Positions 8,262-15,316 of a stretch of 24,604 nucleotides of DNA are shown here, piece after piece. The DNA comes from Spirochaetes bacterium ADurb.Bin110. GTDB taxonomy: Bacteria > Spirochaetota > Spirochaetia > Treponematales > Rectinemataceae. The notes under the pieces are model-generated. The model worked only from the letters and a program-made list of their open reading frames with translations. It searched no databases and was not told the DNA's origin. Position 1 is the first letter of the stretch; every line of letters starts with the position of its first letter. The stretch spans positions 1-24,604 of the forward strand of contig MWDY01000006.1 of assembly GCA_002070755.1 (NCBI GenBank), written 5' to 3'. The position numbers were made by a program, and so were the translations under genes.

Positions 8262-8267
8262 AGTATA
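8262..8267 (-). promoter_or_regulatory. -10 box 8 nt before the rhomboid start
   Basis: TATACT on the minus strand ends 8 nt before the ATG at 8253, with no ribosome-binding site in between. The best -35 match (TTGTTC, 15-nt spacing) is poor. Confidence 0.35.
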
Positions 8268-8357
8268 GAAAAACAAGGGATGGAACAAGGACTTGAGCGC
8301 TAAACTCCTTGAGCGACGCAAAAGTATAAACATGGGCAAAAAGCAAGACTCGCTGCT

Positions 8358-8397
8358 TAAAAATGAAAGGCCGCCCAGTTTTAGTCCGGACGGCCTT
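8358..8397 (-). terminator. rho-independent terminator of the first secreted beta-sandwich gene
   Basis: On the minus strand AAGGCCGTCC pairs with GGGCGGCCTT (10 bp including one G-U pair), followed by TTTCATTTTT. It lies 23 nt after the stop codon at 8420. The stem resembles the one at 10936-10972. Confidence 0.85.
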
Positions 8398-8419
8398 CCT
8401 GTAATCACTCTGTTACGGT

Positions 8420-8899
8420 TTAATTGTTGCTGATCGTCAAGGTAATGACATCGCTGTAGGTACCAGCCTGATAGAGTTCGCTCGGGGCATCAATGTCAAT
8501 GGCAAACTTATAAGCTGTTCCCGCTTTTGGTGTCTTCGCCTGCCCACTAGACTTAATACCCGCGGTTGTTAACTGTTGCTTATTCAACAAATTACCAACA
8601 GTCACTTTATAAGCGATATCCGCGCCATTGGCTGTGTCTTTCAAAACACCATTATTTTGACTGCTGACCGTAAGCACCCAATTCTTCACATTGGAAATTA
8701 CCTTCATATCAGATAAATCCCAATGAGTTGAACTGTCATACGAGATACTACCCGTATAGGTTGCAGGCACAGTCAGTTGAAAATACTGGTCGACACTTCC
8801 TTGGATTGAAACAGTACCAGTACTTGGACTTGCTGCTACAGCAAACACCATCCCTAACGACACTACCGCAAACAGAGCCACCAACGCATACTTTTTCAT
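8420..8899 (-). CDS. small secreted beta-sandwich protein (paralogue 1), function unknown
   Basis: Exported protein of 159 residues that I cannot name. A signal peptide (MKKYALVALFAVVSLGMVFA, cleavage near residue 23) precedes a domain rich in Ser/Thr/Val beta strands without cysteines. SNVKNWVLTVSS at 69-80 and the C-terminal QAGTYSDVITLTISNN are shared in form with the protein at 10995-11459, so the two are paralogues. The final 'AGTYxDxITLTI' strand is typical of immunoglobulin-like secreted or fimbria-like domains. The start at 8899 has GGGAG 8 nt upstream. An in-frame ATG at 8980 would place the signal peptide inside the protein and is rejected. It is monocistronic, with its own promoter and a strong terminator, so probably well expressed. 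Confidence 0.8.
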   Translation of the reverse strand: MKKYALVALFAVVSLGMVFAVAASPSTGTVSIQGSVDQYFQLTVPATYTGSISYDSSTHWDLSDMKVISNVKNWVLTVSSQNNGVLKDTANGADIAYKVTVGNLLNKQQLTTAGIKSSGQAKTPKAGTAYKFAIDIDAPSELYQAGTYSDVITLTISNN

Positions 8900-8994
8900 T
8901 TTGCGTCTCCCGCCCGCAGGGTCTATGCCCCACGGATACATTTTGTGCTTTTTGTAGTTTCCTCCAACGGATTCCACCACTACACTTTGATATT

Positions 8995-9023
8995 ATTATA
9001 ATCGTCATAAGTTTCTTGTACAA
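8995..9023 (-). promoter_or_regulatory. promoter of the first secreted protein gene
   Basis: On the minus strand TTGTAC (9023-9018), 17-nt spacer, perfect TATAAT (9000-8995). The start site near 8988 gives a leader of about 88 nt before ATG 8899. Confidence 0.6.
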
Positions 9024-9265
9024 TGAGTTTTTCTCTATCTTTCATGACTTAAGATTCTTGGACTCTTTCAACCAGTACTGATATATTCTTATTAAGCAAT
9101 AAATTAGCTATCTAATGCATCCACTGTAAATTAAAGCTATTCGATAAAATAGAGAATTTTGCCACTTATGTCTAATATCTCTATAAACTAAATTATTATT
9201 TCACAATGTCGACACTAGGGCTGTGCTATTTTTGATGCCTATACAGACCCTTAGTAAGCAAGCCC
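9024..9265. other. AT-rich intergenic stretch with no recognisable gene
   Basis: Between the promoter at 8995-9023 and the stop codon of the CHASE-receiver gene there is AT-rich sequence with stops in all frames. I see no RNA gene, clear hairpin terminator or repeat here. Confidence 0.6.
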
Positions 9266-10915
9266 TCATTCCGCGCTTCTATTGCCAATAGCCAAGCGAA
9301 TTTGCTGGTCAAGGGCTGTCATCGTAAAAGGCTTTACGAGGAGACTGTCGAAGCCAGCATTAGCACATTTCTCAGCTTCTTCCTGATCATGACGCGGACT
9401 CATTGCGATGAGTATAGGCCTTGAGACATCGCTTTGCGAGATACTTCTTTTCAGGATACCGCATTCCGAAATGCCATTTTCCGCATTACTGCTCTGTGCA
9501 ATGGGCTTATATTTTAAATAATTGCGCTCCTGTAGACTAGACGCCACTTTCGAGGTCTCTTTTGCGTGGATTTCCTTTGCAAGCGCATAACCATCCATCT
9601 CAGGCATGATACAATCTACAAGCAAGACATCGAAGATATTTTCGCTTAGCGCTTGTAGAGCAGCCTTTCCACTCGAAACTGCTTTTGCTTTGTAATCCTT
9701 CAATGTGAGCATTCGCAAAAGAAGATCGCGATTCACTTCGCTATCGTCGACGACGAGCACCGATATGGAACTTGGAATCTCTTCTTTGGGCACAGCGACT
9801 TCATCGCTTCTATTCTCATTTTCAATCTTTTGATTTTGCAGGACAGCCATATCCATTTTAGATTCACCAGCTGGCTCCTTTGTTGGCTTTTTTAGCGAAG
9901 GACTGACCGGCTTTTCTGCCGCTGACTCTTGTGCCATCGACTCTTCTATCGCTGATGCTTGAGGAATTTCGACCTTATTGACTACATTTATTGAAGGCTC
10001 TTTTATGGATTCAGTTTTTGGGACGAAGGGCTTTATGGCCATTGAAGCTTCTTTAGGCCACACAGGAACTTTGCTCTCATTCTTCAAAGAGCCAGCTCGT
10101 ATGATGAGCCCAGAGCTCAATAGCACAAGTATAAGGAGTCCCGCTCCCCATATCGCTACTTGCCTATATGGGTACATCGATGCGACATATATAGTCCATG
10201 GCAAATCTTCCGATCCAATTTTCAGAACAGCCGAATAACCGGAGAGAGCACGCTCTTCGCCCCAAAAAACCTTTCTGCCATTCCCTTCCATATCAGAAGA
10301 CACAATGGCAATGGATAGCCCTGGGAATTGCGAAACTAGATCTAGATCCGACAATACCTTGTCCGCATTGAATGCGATGCTCACAAAACCCCAGAGTTCT
10401 GAGCCCTCAATCACTGGTATTCGCAGGAACGCGAGATTCTTTCCTTCCGCGGATAGTTCTGGCCCCTGCAAGACAGCGCTCTTTCTACGCACCGCCTCGA
10501 CCAGAGCATGCATTCTCTCAGGATTATCGAGCAAATCGTGGCCAATCGAAGAAGAAGCACTACCCTCGGGAAAGAAATATCTAACGATCGCACCTGGAGC
10601 TATCGTAATAGAGTCTATATAAGGCAAGTGAGAAAGGGCTTCTTCGGCAAGTGGTCTGAGCGCCGCATAGGTCTTGCCTGAATCAGCAATTAGGAGCTCA
10701 CGAAAGTCCTCTCCAACAGTTAGCATCTCTTGCAAAGGCGCTGATATTTGCAGCGCTATTCTCTTGGAGACAGTTTCAAGCAGTTCTGATTCCGATCTGT
10801 TTGCGGTCTTCCATAACATTACGAAAAAGAATATTGCTAGCGTGCAAAAGAGGAATGAAAGCAAGACTGTCGCCACCTTGGCTTTATTCTTTTTTTGGCT
10901 GCTTATAGCGCTCAT
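9266..10915 (-). CDS. membrane-anchored CHASE sensor fused to a receiver domain, no kinase domain
   Basis: Predicted inner-membrane signalling protein of 549 residues. TM1 is at about 16-34 and TM2 at about 254-273. Between them lies a periplasmic CHASE-type ligand-binding domain with the typical APGAIVRYFFP, IGHDLLDNPER and LQGPELSAEGKNLAFLRIPV segments. A low-complexity linker rich in Lys, Glu, Ser and Pro (about 280-383) leads to a receiver domain: VLVVDDSEVNRDLLLRML, phospho-acceptor Asp434 in VDCIMPEMDG, switch Ser506 and Lys528 in VKPF. About 45 residues (452-498) are inserted before the fourth receiver strand. No HisKA or HATPase domain lies between sensor and receiver, which is unusual. 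ATG 10939 falls in the T-tail of the upstream terminator, so ATG 10915 (MSAISSQ) is preferred. Neither has a Shine-Dalgarno sequence. It may receive phosphate from another kinase. Confidence 0.82.
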   Translation of the reverse strand: MSAISSQKKNKAKVATVLLSFLFCTLAIFFFVMLWKTANRSESELLETVSKRIALQISAPLQEMLTVGEDFRELLIADSGKTYAALRPLAEEALSHLPYIDSITIAPGAIVRYFFPEGSASSSIGHDLLDNPERMHALVEAVRRKSAVLQGPELSAEGKNLAFLRIPVIEGSELWGFVSIAFNADKVLSDLDLVSQFPGLSIAIVSSDMEGNGRKVFWGEERALSGYSAVLKIGSEDLPWTIYVASMYPYRQVAIWGAGLLILVLLSSGLIIRAGSLKNESKVPVWPKEASMAIKPFVPKTESIKEPSINVVNKVEIPQASAIEESMAQESAAEKPVSPSLKKPTKEPAGESKMDMAVLQNQKIENENRSDEVAVPKEEIPSSISVLVVDDSEVNRDLLLRMLTLKDYKAKAVSSGKAALQALSENIFDVLLVDCIMPEMDGYALAKEIHAKETSKVASSLQERNYLKYKPIAQSSNAENGISECGILKRSISQSDVSRPILIAMSPRHDQEEAEKCANAGFDSLLVKPFTMTALDQQIRLAIGNRSAE

Positions 10916-10935
10916 AATTCGATCATATAAGAATA

Positions 10936-10972
10936 TCATAAAAAAGGCCGCCCATTAAGCGGGCAGCCTTTT
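10936..10972 (-). terminator. rho-independent terminator of the second secreted beta-sandwich gene
   Basis: On the minus strand AAAAGGCTGCCC pairs with GGGCGGCCTTTT (12 bp, one G-U pair) around a 7-nt loop and continues into TTTTTT. It lies 22 nt after the stop at 10995 and immediately before the CHASE-receiver gene. Confidence 0.9.
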
Positions 10973-10994
10973 ATCACTCTATTGAATAATTCTT

Positions 10995-11459
10995 TCAAGT
11001 TGCAGAAAGTGAAATTGTTATCGTATCCTCATAAGTACCTGCAGGAAGAGCAGGAATCATTTCCGCAGCTTTCGTATAGGTTACCACGACACTTGTGGTT
11101 GTCGCAGACTGAGGGGCTGTTTTATCTATTACTTTGTCGGTAGCAAGATCGATATCCGAAATAGTACCGAAATTCATCTTATAGGGGTAGACATCTGCAC
11201 CGCCTACTCTGATCATTTTGCCACCATTGCCTGAATGAATACGGATCTTCCAGTTCGTCAGATTCGACGAAATCGTGACTGAACCGAGCGTGGTCGAGCT
11301 AGCGGCGATATCGATGGCTTTTGTACCAGGAATAGTGGTCGTGATGCTTAAGTCAGCTCCAATTGTTGCCTGAATTGTTGTTTCAACCTGAGTCGCGGCG
11401 AACACTGGCACGCTGATCAACAATGCTGCCAGTACCAACAGAAATACTTTCTTTTTCAT
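10995..11459 (-). CDS. small secreted beta-sandwich protein (paralogue 2), function unknown
   Basis: Exported protein of 154 residues, not recognised by name. A clear signal peptide (MKKKVFLLVLAALLISVPVF, cleavage around AA/T) is followed by Thr/Ser/Ile-rich strands with no cysteines. ISSNLTNWKIRIHSGNGG, GADVYPYKMNFGTI and the final LPAGTYEDTITISL line up with ISNVKNWVLTVSSQNNG, GADIAYKVTVGNL and QAGTYSDVITLTI of the protein at 8420-8899. AAGGAG ends 8 nt before ATG 11459. Its own strong promoter, two leader hairpins and a strong terminator point to a separately controlled, abundant transcript. A surface fibre or matrix subunit is possible, but no chaperone, usher or sortase gene is nearby. 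Confidence 0.8.
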   Translation of the reverse strand: MKKKVFLLVLAALLISVPVFAATQVETTIQATIGADLSITTTIPGTKAIDIAASSTTLGSVTISSNLTNWKIRIHSGNGGKMIRVGGADVYPYKMNFGTISDIDLATDKVIDKTAPQSATTTSVVVTYTKAAEMIPALPAGTYEDTITISLSAT

Positions 11460-11472
11460 AGACTTTCTCCTT

Positions 11473-11504
11473 GGCTCAAAAAGAGCCCTTAAATAATTTA
11501 AGGG
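11473..11504 (-). promoter_or_regulatory. two hairpins in the leader of the second secreted protein gene
   Basis: On the minus strand CCCTTAAATTATTTAAGGG (11504-11486) forms an 8-bp stem with a 3-nt loop at the expected transcript 5' end. It is directly followed by GGCTCTTTTTGAGCC (11487-11473), a 5-bp stem with a T5 loop, and then the AAGGAG ribosome-binding site. These could stabilise the mRNA or bind a regulator. Confidence 0.55.
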
Positions 11505-11507
11505 AAG

Positions 11508-11535
11508 GTTATACCATGACTTATATTCCAGTCAA
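11508..11535 (-). promoter_or_regulatory. sigma-70-type promoter of the second secreted protein gene
   Basis: On the minus strand TTGACT (11535-11530), 16-nt spacer, TATAAC (11513-11508). The start site is expected near 11501. Confidence 0.75.
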
Positions 11536-11620
11536 GACTCCCATTGTCGTGCACCCATTGCTTTTGCTGAATAATTGTCAAGAGTCCAATAGCCAATTTT
11601 CTTATGATATTTTTAGTAAA

Positions 11621-11691
11621 GGCGCCGATCGGAATCGAACCGATGTATAAAGGTTTTGCAGACCTCTCCCTTACCACTTGGGTACGGCGCC
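11621..11691 (-). tRNA. tRNA-Cys (anticodon GCA)
   Basis: The 71-nt minus-strand sequence folds into a full cloverleaf. The acceptor stem is GGCGCCG/CGGCGCC, the D stem CCC/GGG, and the anticodon stem GAGGU/ACCUU around loop CUGCAAA, giving anticodon GCA (complement of 11657-11659). The T arm is AUCGG-UUCGAUU-CCGAU. The 3' CCA is not encoded; TTT follows the acceptor stem. It has its own promoter just after secF. Confidence 0.97.
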
Positions 11692-11704
11692 AAATGCGGG
11701 GCAC

Positions 11705-11733
11705 ATACTACCTGAGTACCCCGCTTTTGTCAA
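11705..11733 (-). promoter_or_regulatory. tRNA-Cys promoter
   Basis: On the minus strand perfect TTGACA (11733-11728), 17-nt spacer, TAGTAT (11710-11705), with a start site about 7 nt before the tRNA. GCGGGG and CCCCGC flank the -10 region as an inverted repeat. Confidence 0.75.
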
Positions 11734-11740
11734 CAATTGC

Positions 11741-12991
11741 CTAGTTCTTGGATACCGCAGCTGCGGGAACGCCCTTGTCTTTTGGTGCTTTAGCCTGTCT
11801 CTTCTTCTTATGGTTTTCCCAGAACAGCACAATGGCGCTAGCTATGAAGATAGTCGAGTATACGCCGCTGACCATGCCTACGAGAAGCGCAAGCGCAAAA
11901 TCCTTGATGCTCCCGCTTGTAAAGAAATAGAGCGCGAGCACTGCCAGCATAGTTGTAAGTGTCGTTATGATGGAACGCCCTAGGGTGAGCGTCAAAGCCC
12001 TATTGAGCACATCGACAAAAGGCTCCGAAGGATGAATCTTGCGTTCCTCTCGAACTCGATCGAACTGCACAATGGTGTCGTTTATGGAATAGCCTAGAAT
12101 AGTAAGGATAGCAGCAATTGTAGTGGTATTGAATTCCATCCTAGTCCACACGATAAAGGCAATCATTACAAGGGCATCATGGGCTATTGCCACGACAGCA
12201 CCTATTGCATACTCGATTTTGAAGCGAATGGCCGAATAGATAAGAATAAGTACAAGGGTCATCAATACCAGCCAGACCGATTGCCTCCCAAGCGCTTCGG
12301 AATACTGAGGCCCTACATAATCTGCCTTTACCACAACTACTCTGTCGGCTCCAACTTTATCTTCGATGAGCCTGCGTATGGTCTGAGGAGTATTTGTCAT
12401 AAAATGAGGATCCTCGCCGTTATCTCGAACGCGGATAAGGTATCTTTGAGAAGATGGCGGGTTTATGGTCTGTACTGTTATATCTCCAAGTGGGCTGAGA
12501 GCATCACGCACGATATCGATCGAGGCATAGCGCTCGGTATCATCTTTTGGCGCACGGTAGAGTTTGACTGGATTGAGACTCAAGAGCGAATTGCCCTGAT
12601 AAGTAGGCACAAGTAGATTAGAAGGAAGAGACTCGCTCCCTTCTGCAAGGCTCACTCTGATTCCTTGTTCTTTCTCCAATGCTGATTTTATATCTGCAAG
12701 GGTCGAATATGTCTTGTAATCGAGCATTACGGTACGCTTCTGCGCTTCAGCGCCGGAGAAAACAAGCGTTAGCTGACTCTCGCTTACAGTAAGCTCCGCA
12801 TTGCCTTTGCCATCGAAGGTTACATCTCCAGCTGGATAGGCAAGCTGAATAGTCTCGTTTATACCCGCCTGGAAGTCCACACCCAGGTTCAAACCTTTTG
12901 TAAAGAATCCGACAAGCCCAAAAGCGATAATGGATAGGCTTATGATCACCGCTGGCAGAAAAAATTTGCTGAATTTGATGATTTTTTTCAT
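11741..12991 (-). CDS. secF: protein translocase subunit SecF
   Basis: Inner-membrane RND-like subunit that works with SecD and YajC to pull preproteins through SecYEG using the proton-motive force. The 416-residue protein begins with TM1 (about 10-30) followed by GLNLGVDFQAG, the family's 'GxDFxGG'-type entry to the periplasmic domain. The conserved DYVGPQYSEALGRQ precedes TM2 at about 224-237. GYSINDTIVQFDRVRE at 300-315 is the SecF TM4/5 signature. The periplasmic part (about 40-225) is longer than in E. coli, where SecF has 323 residues. The start codon overlaps the secD stop as TAATG, with GGAGG 8 nt upstream, so the two are translationally coupled. Confidence 0.97.
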   Translation of the reverse strand: MKKIIKFSKFFLPAVIISLSIIAFGLVGFFTKGLNLGVDFQAGINETIQLAYPAGDVTFDGKGNAELTVSESQLTLVFSGAEAQKRTVMLDYKTYSTLADIKSALEKEQGIRVSLAEGSESLPSNLLVPTYQGNSLLSLNPVKLYRAPKDDTERYASIDIVRDALSPLGDITVQTINPPSSQRYLIRVRDNGEDPHFMTNTPQTIRRLIEDKVGADRVVVVKADYVGPQYSEALGRQSVWLVLMTLVLILIYSAIRFKIEYAIGAVVAIAHDALVMIAFIVWTRMEFNTTTIAAILTILGYSINDTIVQFDRVREERKIHPSEPFVDVLNRALTLTLGRSIITTLTTMLAVLALYFFTSGSIKDFALALLVGMVSGVYSTIFIASAIVLFWENHKKKRQAKAPKDKGVPAAAVSKN

Positions 12992-14727
12992 TATCGGATC
13001 CTCCAGCTTATGGACACTGTCTTGAGCTTTAACACATCTGTTTCGAAATCAAAGATCAGCCTCGACACAAATAGCGAGGTGAAAAGACTGGTTATATTGC
13101 CAATTGCCAAGGAGACCGCAAAACCCTGAATTGGTCCAGTTCCAAGCTGAGCCAAGAAAAGCGCTGCGATTATCGTCGTTATGTTCGAGTCCATGACTGC
13201 CCAGAAGGCTTTGTCGAAACCAGCGTGTATAGCCGCAGCTCTGCTCTTGCCAGCTCTCAATTCTTCCTTGATGCGTTCGAATATTATGACATTGGCATCT
13301 ACGGCCATTCCAGTAGTTAGCACAAAACCAGCTATCGAAGGAAGAGTGAGCGTCAGCTTGAAGGCTGTCAGAACCGAGAGCATGAGATAAAGGTTGAGTA
13401 TCTGCGCTAAGGTCGCATTTATTCCTGCCCATTTATAATAGATGAACATGAAAATAAAGATCGATAGAATACCGACAATAATAGCGGTTTGTCCCTGACT
13501 AATGGCATCTTCTCCAAGAGAAGCACCGACAGACTGCTGGCTCACAACCGAAAGGCTGATGGGCAGGGCAGCGGTTCTAAGCAATAGGGCGAGCGCTTCG
13601 GCTTCCTCTGCGCTGAATCCAGTTATCCGTACAGATTCCCTGATCGGTTCCTGAATGCGAGCATAGGATTTTACGCGGTCATCCAGAACCACAGCCATAG
13701 TCTTGCCAACATTGGCGCTTGTAAGCGCGTAGAAGATGTCTCCACCTTCTTTGTCGAGCACAAAATTGGTCTCGGGCTGCCCGGTAATCGGGTCAGAAGA
13801 GACTGTTGCGCTTACGATATGGCTGCCATCAAGGCCTGGCTTTCCTTCGAGAACAAGATATTCACCTGTAAATTCATCGAGACCATAGCTGTCTTTCTTG
13901 TAGACCTTGCGAACGATCTTGCCTTCTGGAACGAGGCCCGGCTTATCCAATGTCATCGTCTCCTCATCGATGCCCACTGGATTAGTCGAAAGATAGGAAT
14001 TCACGGCCGCGGAAGCTTCCAAATCGGCAATATAGAAGGCTAGGTTCCCCTTGCCCATGATTATAGAATTTATGCGCTCAGGATCCGGCGTCCCTGGAAT
14101 TTCGATATAGATCTGGTCTTCACCCTGGCGACGAATTACGGGTTCTGTAAGGCCGAACTTATCTATGCGCGAATTGAGGATTTCCACCGCACGCTTCATT
14201 GCGTCTTCTTTCTCGGCCTGAGATAGCTCATGTCCGAGTTTTTCGGACAATCCCTTAAGGTCAGCCTGGACAACCGCGCTCATGCCGCCAGCAAGATCAA
14301 GCCCTAACTGTACCGCGTTCGAGTGCACATTCTTGAGTTTCAATACGCGTTCCCTATATCGCGATTCGATTGAATCGAACATGGAGCGCTCACTTGGAAA
14401 CGCCGATAAAATGGCTACTGCGTCCCATGTCTTGGGTCCTGGCTTCTTTGCCAGTGAATAAGCCTTTTTGGCTGAATCTATCGCGACCTTATAGTCCTTT
14501 TGATTAGAGAGATCTGTCGTATCGCCTGCAGCTGCTTTTTCTTTTAGGTCGCTGATTATGAGATAGGTCATCCTACGGGAATATTCCCTTATTTGCTCTC
14601 TGGAACCTACCGCAATGGCCTGATCCTCTTTCGGTGTCAGGAAATACCACTGAATACTCGGAAAAAGGAACATAAATGCAACGGCTAGCACTACAATTAC
14701 GATCATGAGACGGCGCAATTTGCTCAT
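12991..14727 (-). CDS. secD: protein translocase subunit SecD
   Basis: Inner-membrane partner of SecF in proton-driven protein export. TM1 is at about 7-28. LGLDLAGG, the hallmark at the start of periplasmic subdomain P1, is at 141-148. In E. coli the motif follows TM1 closely, so about 90 extra residues (35-135, charged and helical) are inserted here. GMAVDANVIIFERIKEE at 473-489 includes Asp477, the equivalent of the essential proton-path Asp519 of E. coli SecD. Five further TM segments occupy about 410-555. The start at 14727 has GGAG 8 nt upstream. The gene lies 93 nt downstream of yajC and overlaps secF by one base. Confidence 0.97.
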   Translation of the reverse strand: MSKLRRLMIVIVVLAVAFMFLFPSIQWYFLTPKEDQAIAVGSREQIREYSRRMTYLIISDLKEKAAAGDTTDLSNQKDYKVAIDSAKKAYSLAKKPGPKTWDAVAILSAFPSERSMFDSIESRYRERVLKLKNVHSNAVQLGLDLAGGMSAVVQADLKGLSEKLGHELSQAEKEDAMKRAVEILNSRIDKFGLTEPVIRRQGEDQIYIEIPGTPDPERINSIIMGKGNLAFYIADLEASAAVNSYLSTNPVGIDEETMTLDKPGLVPEGKIVRKVYKKDSYGLDEFTGEYLVLEGKPGLDGSHIVSATVSSDPITGQPETNFVLDKEGGDIFYALTSANVGKTMAVVLDDRVKSYARIQEPIRESVRITGFSAEEAEALALLLRTAALPISLSVVSQQSVGASLGEDAISQGQTAIIVGILSIFIFMFIYYKWAGINATLAQILNLYLMLSVLTAFKLTLTLPSIAGFVLTTGMAVDANVIIFERIKEELRAGKSRAAAIHAGFDKAFWAVMDSNITTIIAALFLAQLGTGPIQGFAVSLAIGNITSLFTSLFVSRLIFDFETDVLKLKTVSISWRIR

Positions 14728-14820
14728 ACCGGTTACTCCAATCCTCTCATGGATGTATTAAATGGAGAGAAATGTGTTATGCCTACCCAAGCTAAAGCCG
14801 GGCATTGCACAAAGAAATCT

Positions 14821-15249
14821 TTACTTGTCTTCGGGCTTTTCTTTCTCGGCTTTTCGGGTCGATTCAGCGCTGCCCTCTGGCTTGTCTTCGGGCTTTTCCT
14901 CTGACTTGTCTTCGGCTTTTTCCTCAGCCTTAACTGGGCTTATGGAAGCAATAGCCGATTTCGAGAACTCGATCCGAGTCCCATCATCGACCTTAATCAC
15001 CACTGTGGAATCCTTGACCGAAGTTACCACTCCATGGATGCCGCCGATGGTTACGACCTTGTCGCCCTTCTTGACTCCGGCAATCATCTGCTGCATCTGC
15101 TTCTGCTTTTTGTTCTGTGGCCGAATGATCAAAAAGTAAAAGATCACAAAGACGAGGCCGAAGGTCAAGATTGTCGAAATAAGCGACCCCGTCGGATTGC
15201 TGGCTGTTGTCTGCTGTAGCAAGACAAAGCCATTCTGGATACCATTCAT
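14821..15249 (-). CDS. yajC: preprotein translocase accessory subunit YajC
   Basis: Small single-pass partner of SecDF. One TM segment (about 22-43) ends in IIRPQNKKQKQMQQM, the family signature, followed by VKKGDKVVTIGGIHGVV, the conserved small beta domain. The 142-residue length exceeds the usual 85-115 because of a Lys/Glu/Pro tail (108-142) made of imperfect EEKPEDKPE-type repeats. At DNA level CTTGTCTTCGGGCTTTT occurs twice (14824, 14881) with a third close copy at 14905. AAGGAAG precedes ATG 15249. It lies 67 nt downstream of arcC and is probably cotranscribed with secD and secF. Confidence 0.95.
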   Translation of the reverse strand: MNGIQNGFVLLQQTTASNPTGSLISTILTFGLVFVIFYFLIIRPQNKKQKQMQQMIAGVKKGDKVVTIGGIHGVVTSVKDSTVVIKVDDGTRIEFSKSAIASISPVKAEEKAEDKSEEKPEDKPEGSAESTRKAEKEKPEDK

Positions 15250-15316
15250 ATATCTTCCTTATCGAAAAAGAATTCCAGCAAAATTACCATGGAGCAGCTC
15301 GAATGGTCAAGTTGCA

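Noticed and set aside
8900..8988. Possible cyclic-di-GMP or other riboswitch in the 88-nt leader of the first secreted protein gene
   Set aside because: The segment GGGAGACGCAAAATG recalls part of a GEMM motif, but the other conserved stems and the tetraloop-receptor are missing and it overlaps the start codon.
9215..9270. AGGGCT...AGCCCT inverted repeat after the CHASE-receiver gene as terminator
   Set aside because: Six pairs with a loop of about 36 nt and no T-run after the second arm.
14821..14930. Short DNA repeats in the yajC tail as a phase-variable tract
   Set aside because: The copies are irregularly spaced, diverged and encode an ordinary Lys/Glu/Pro tail; they do not look like a slippage tract.
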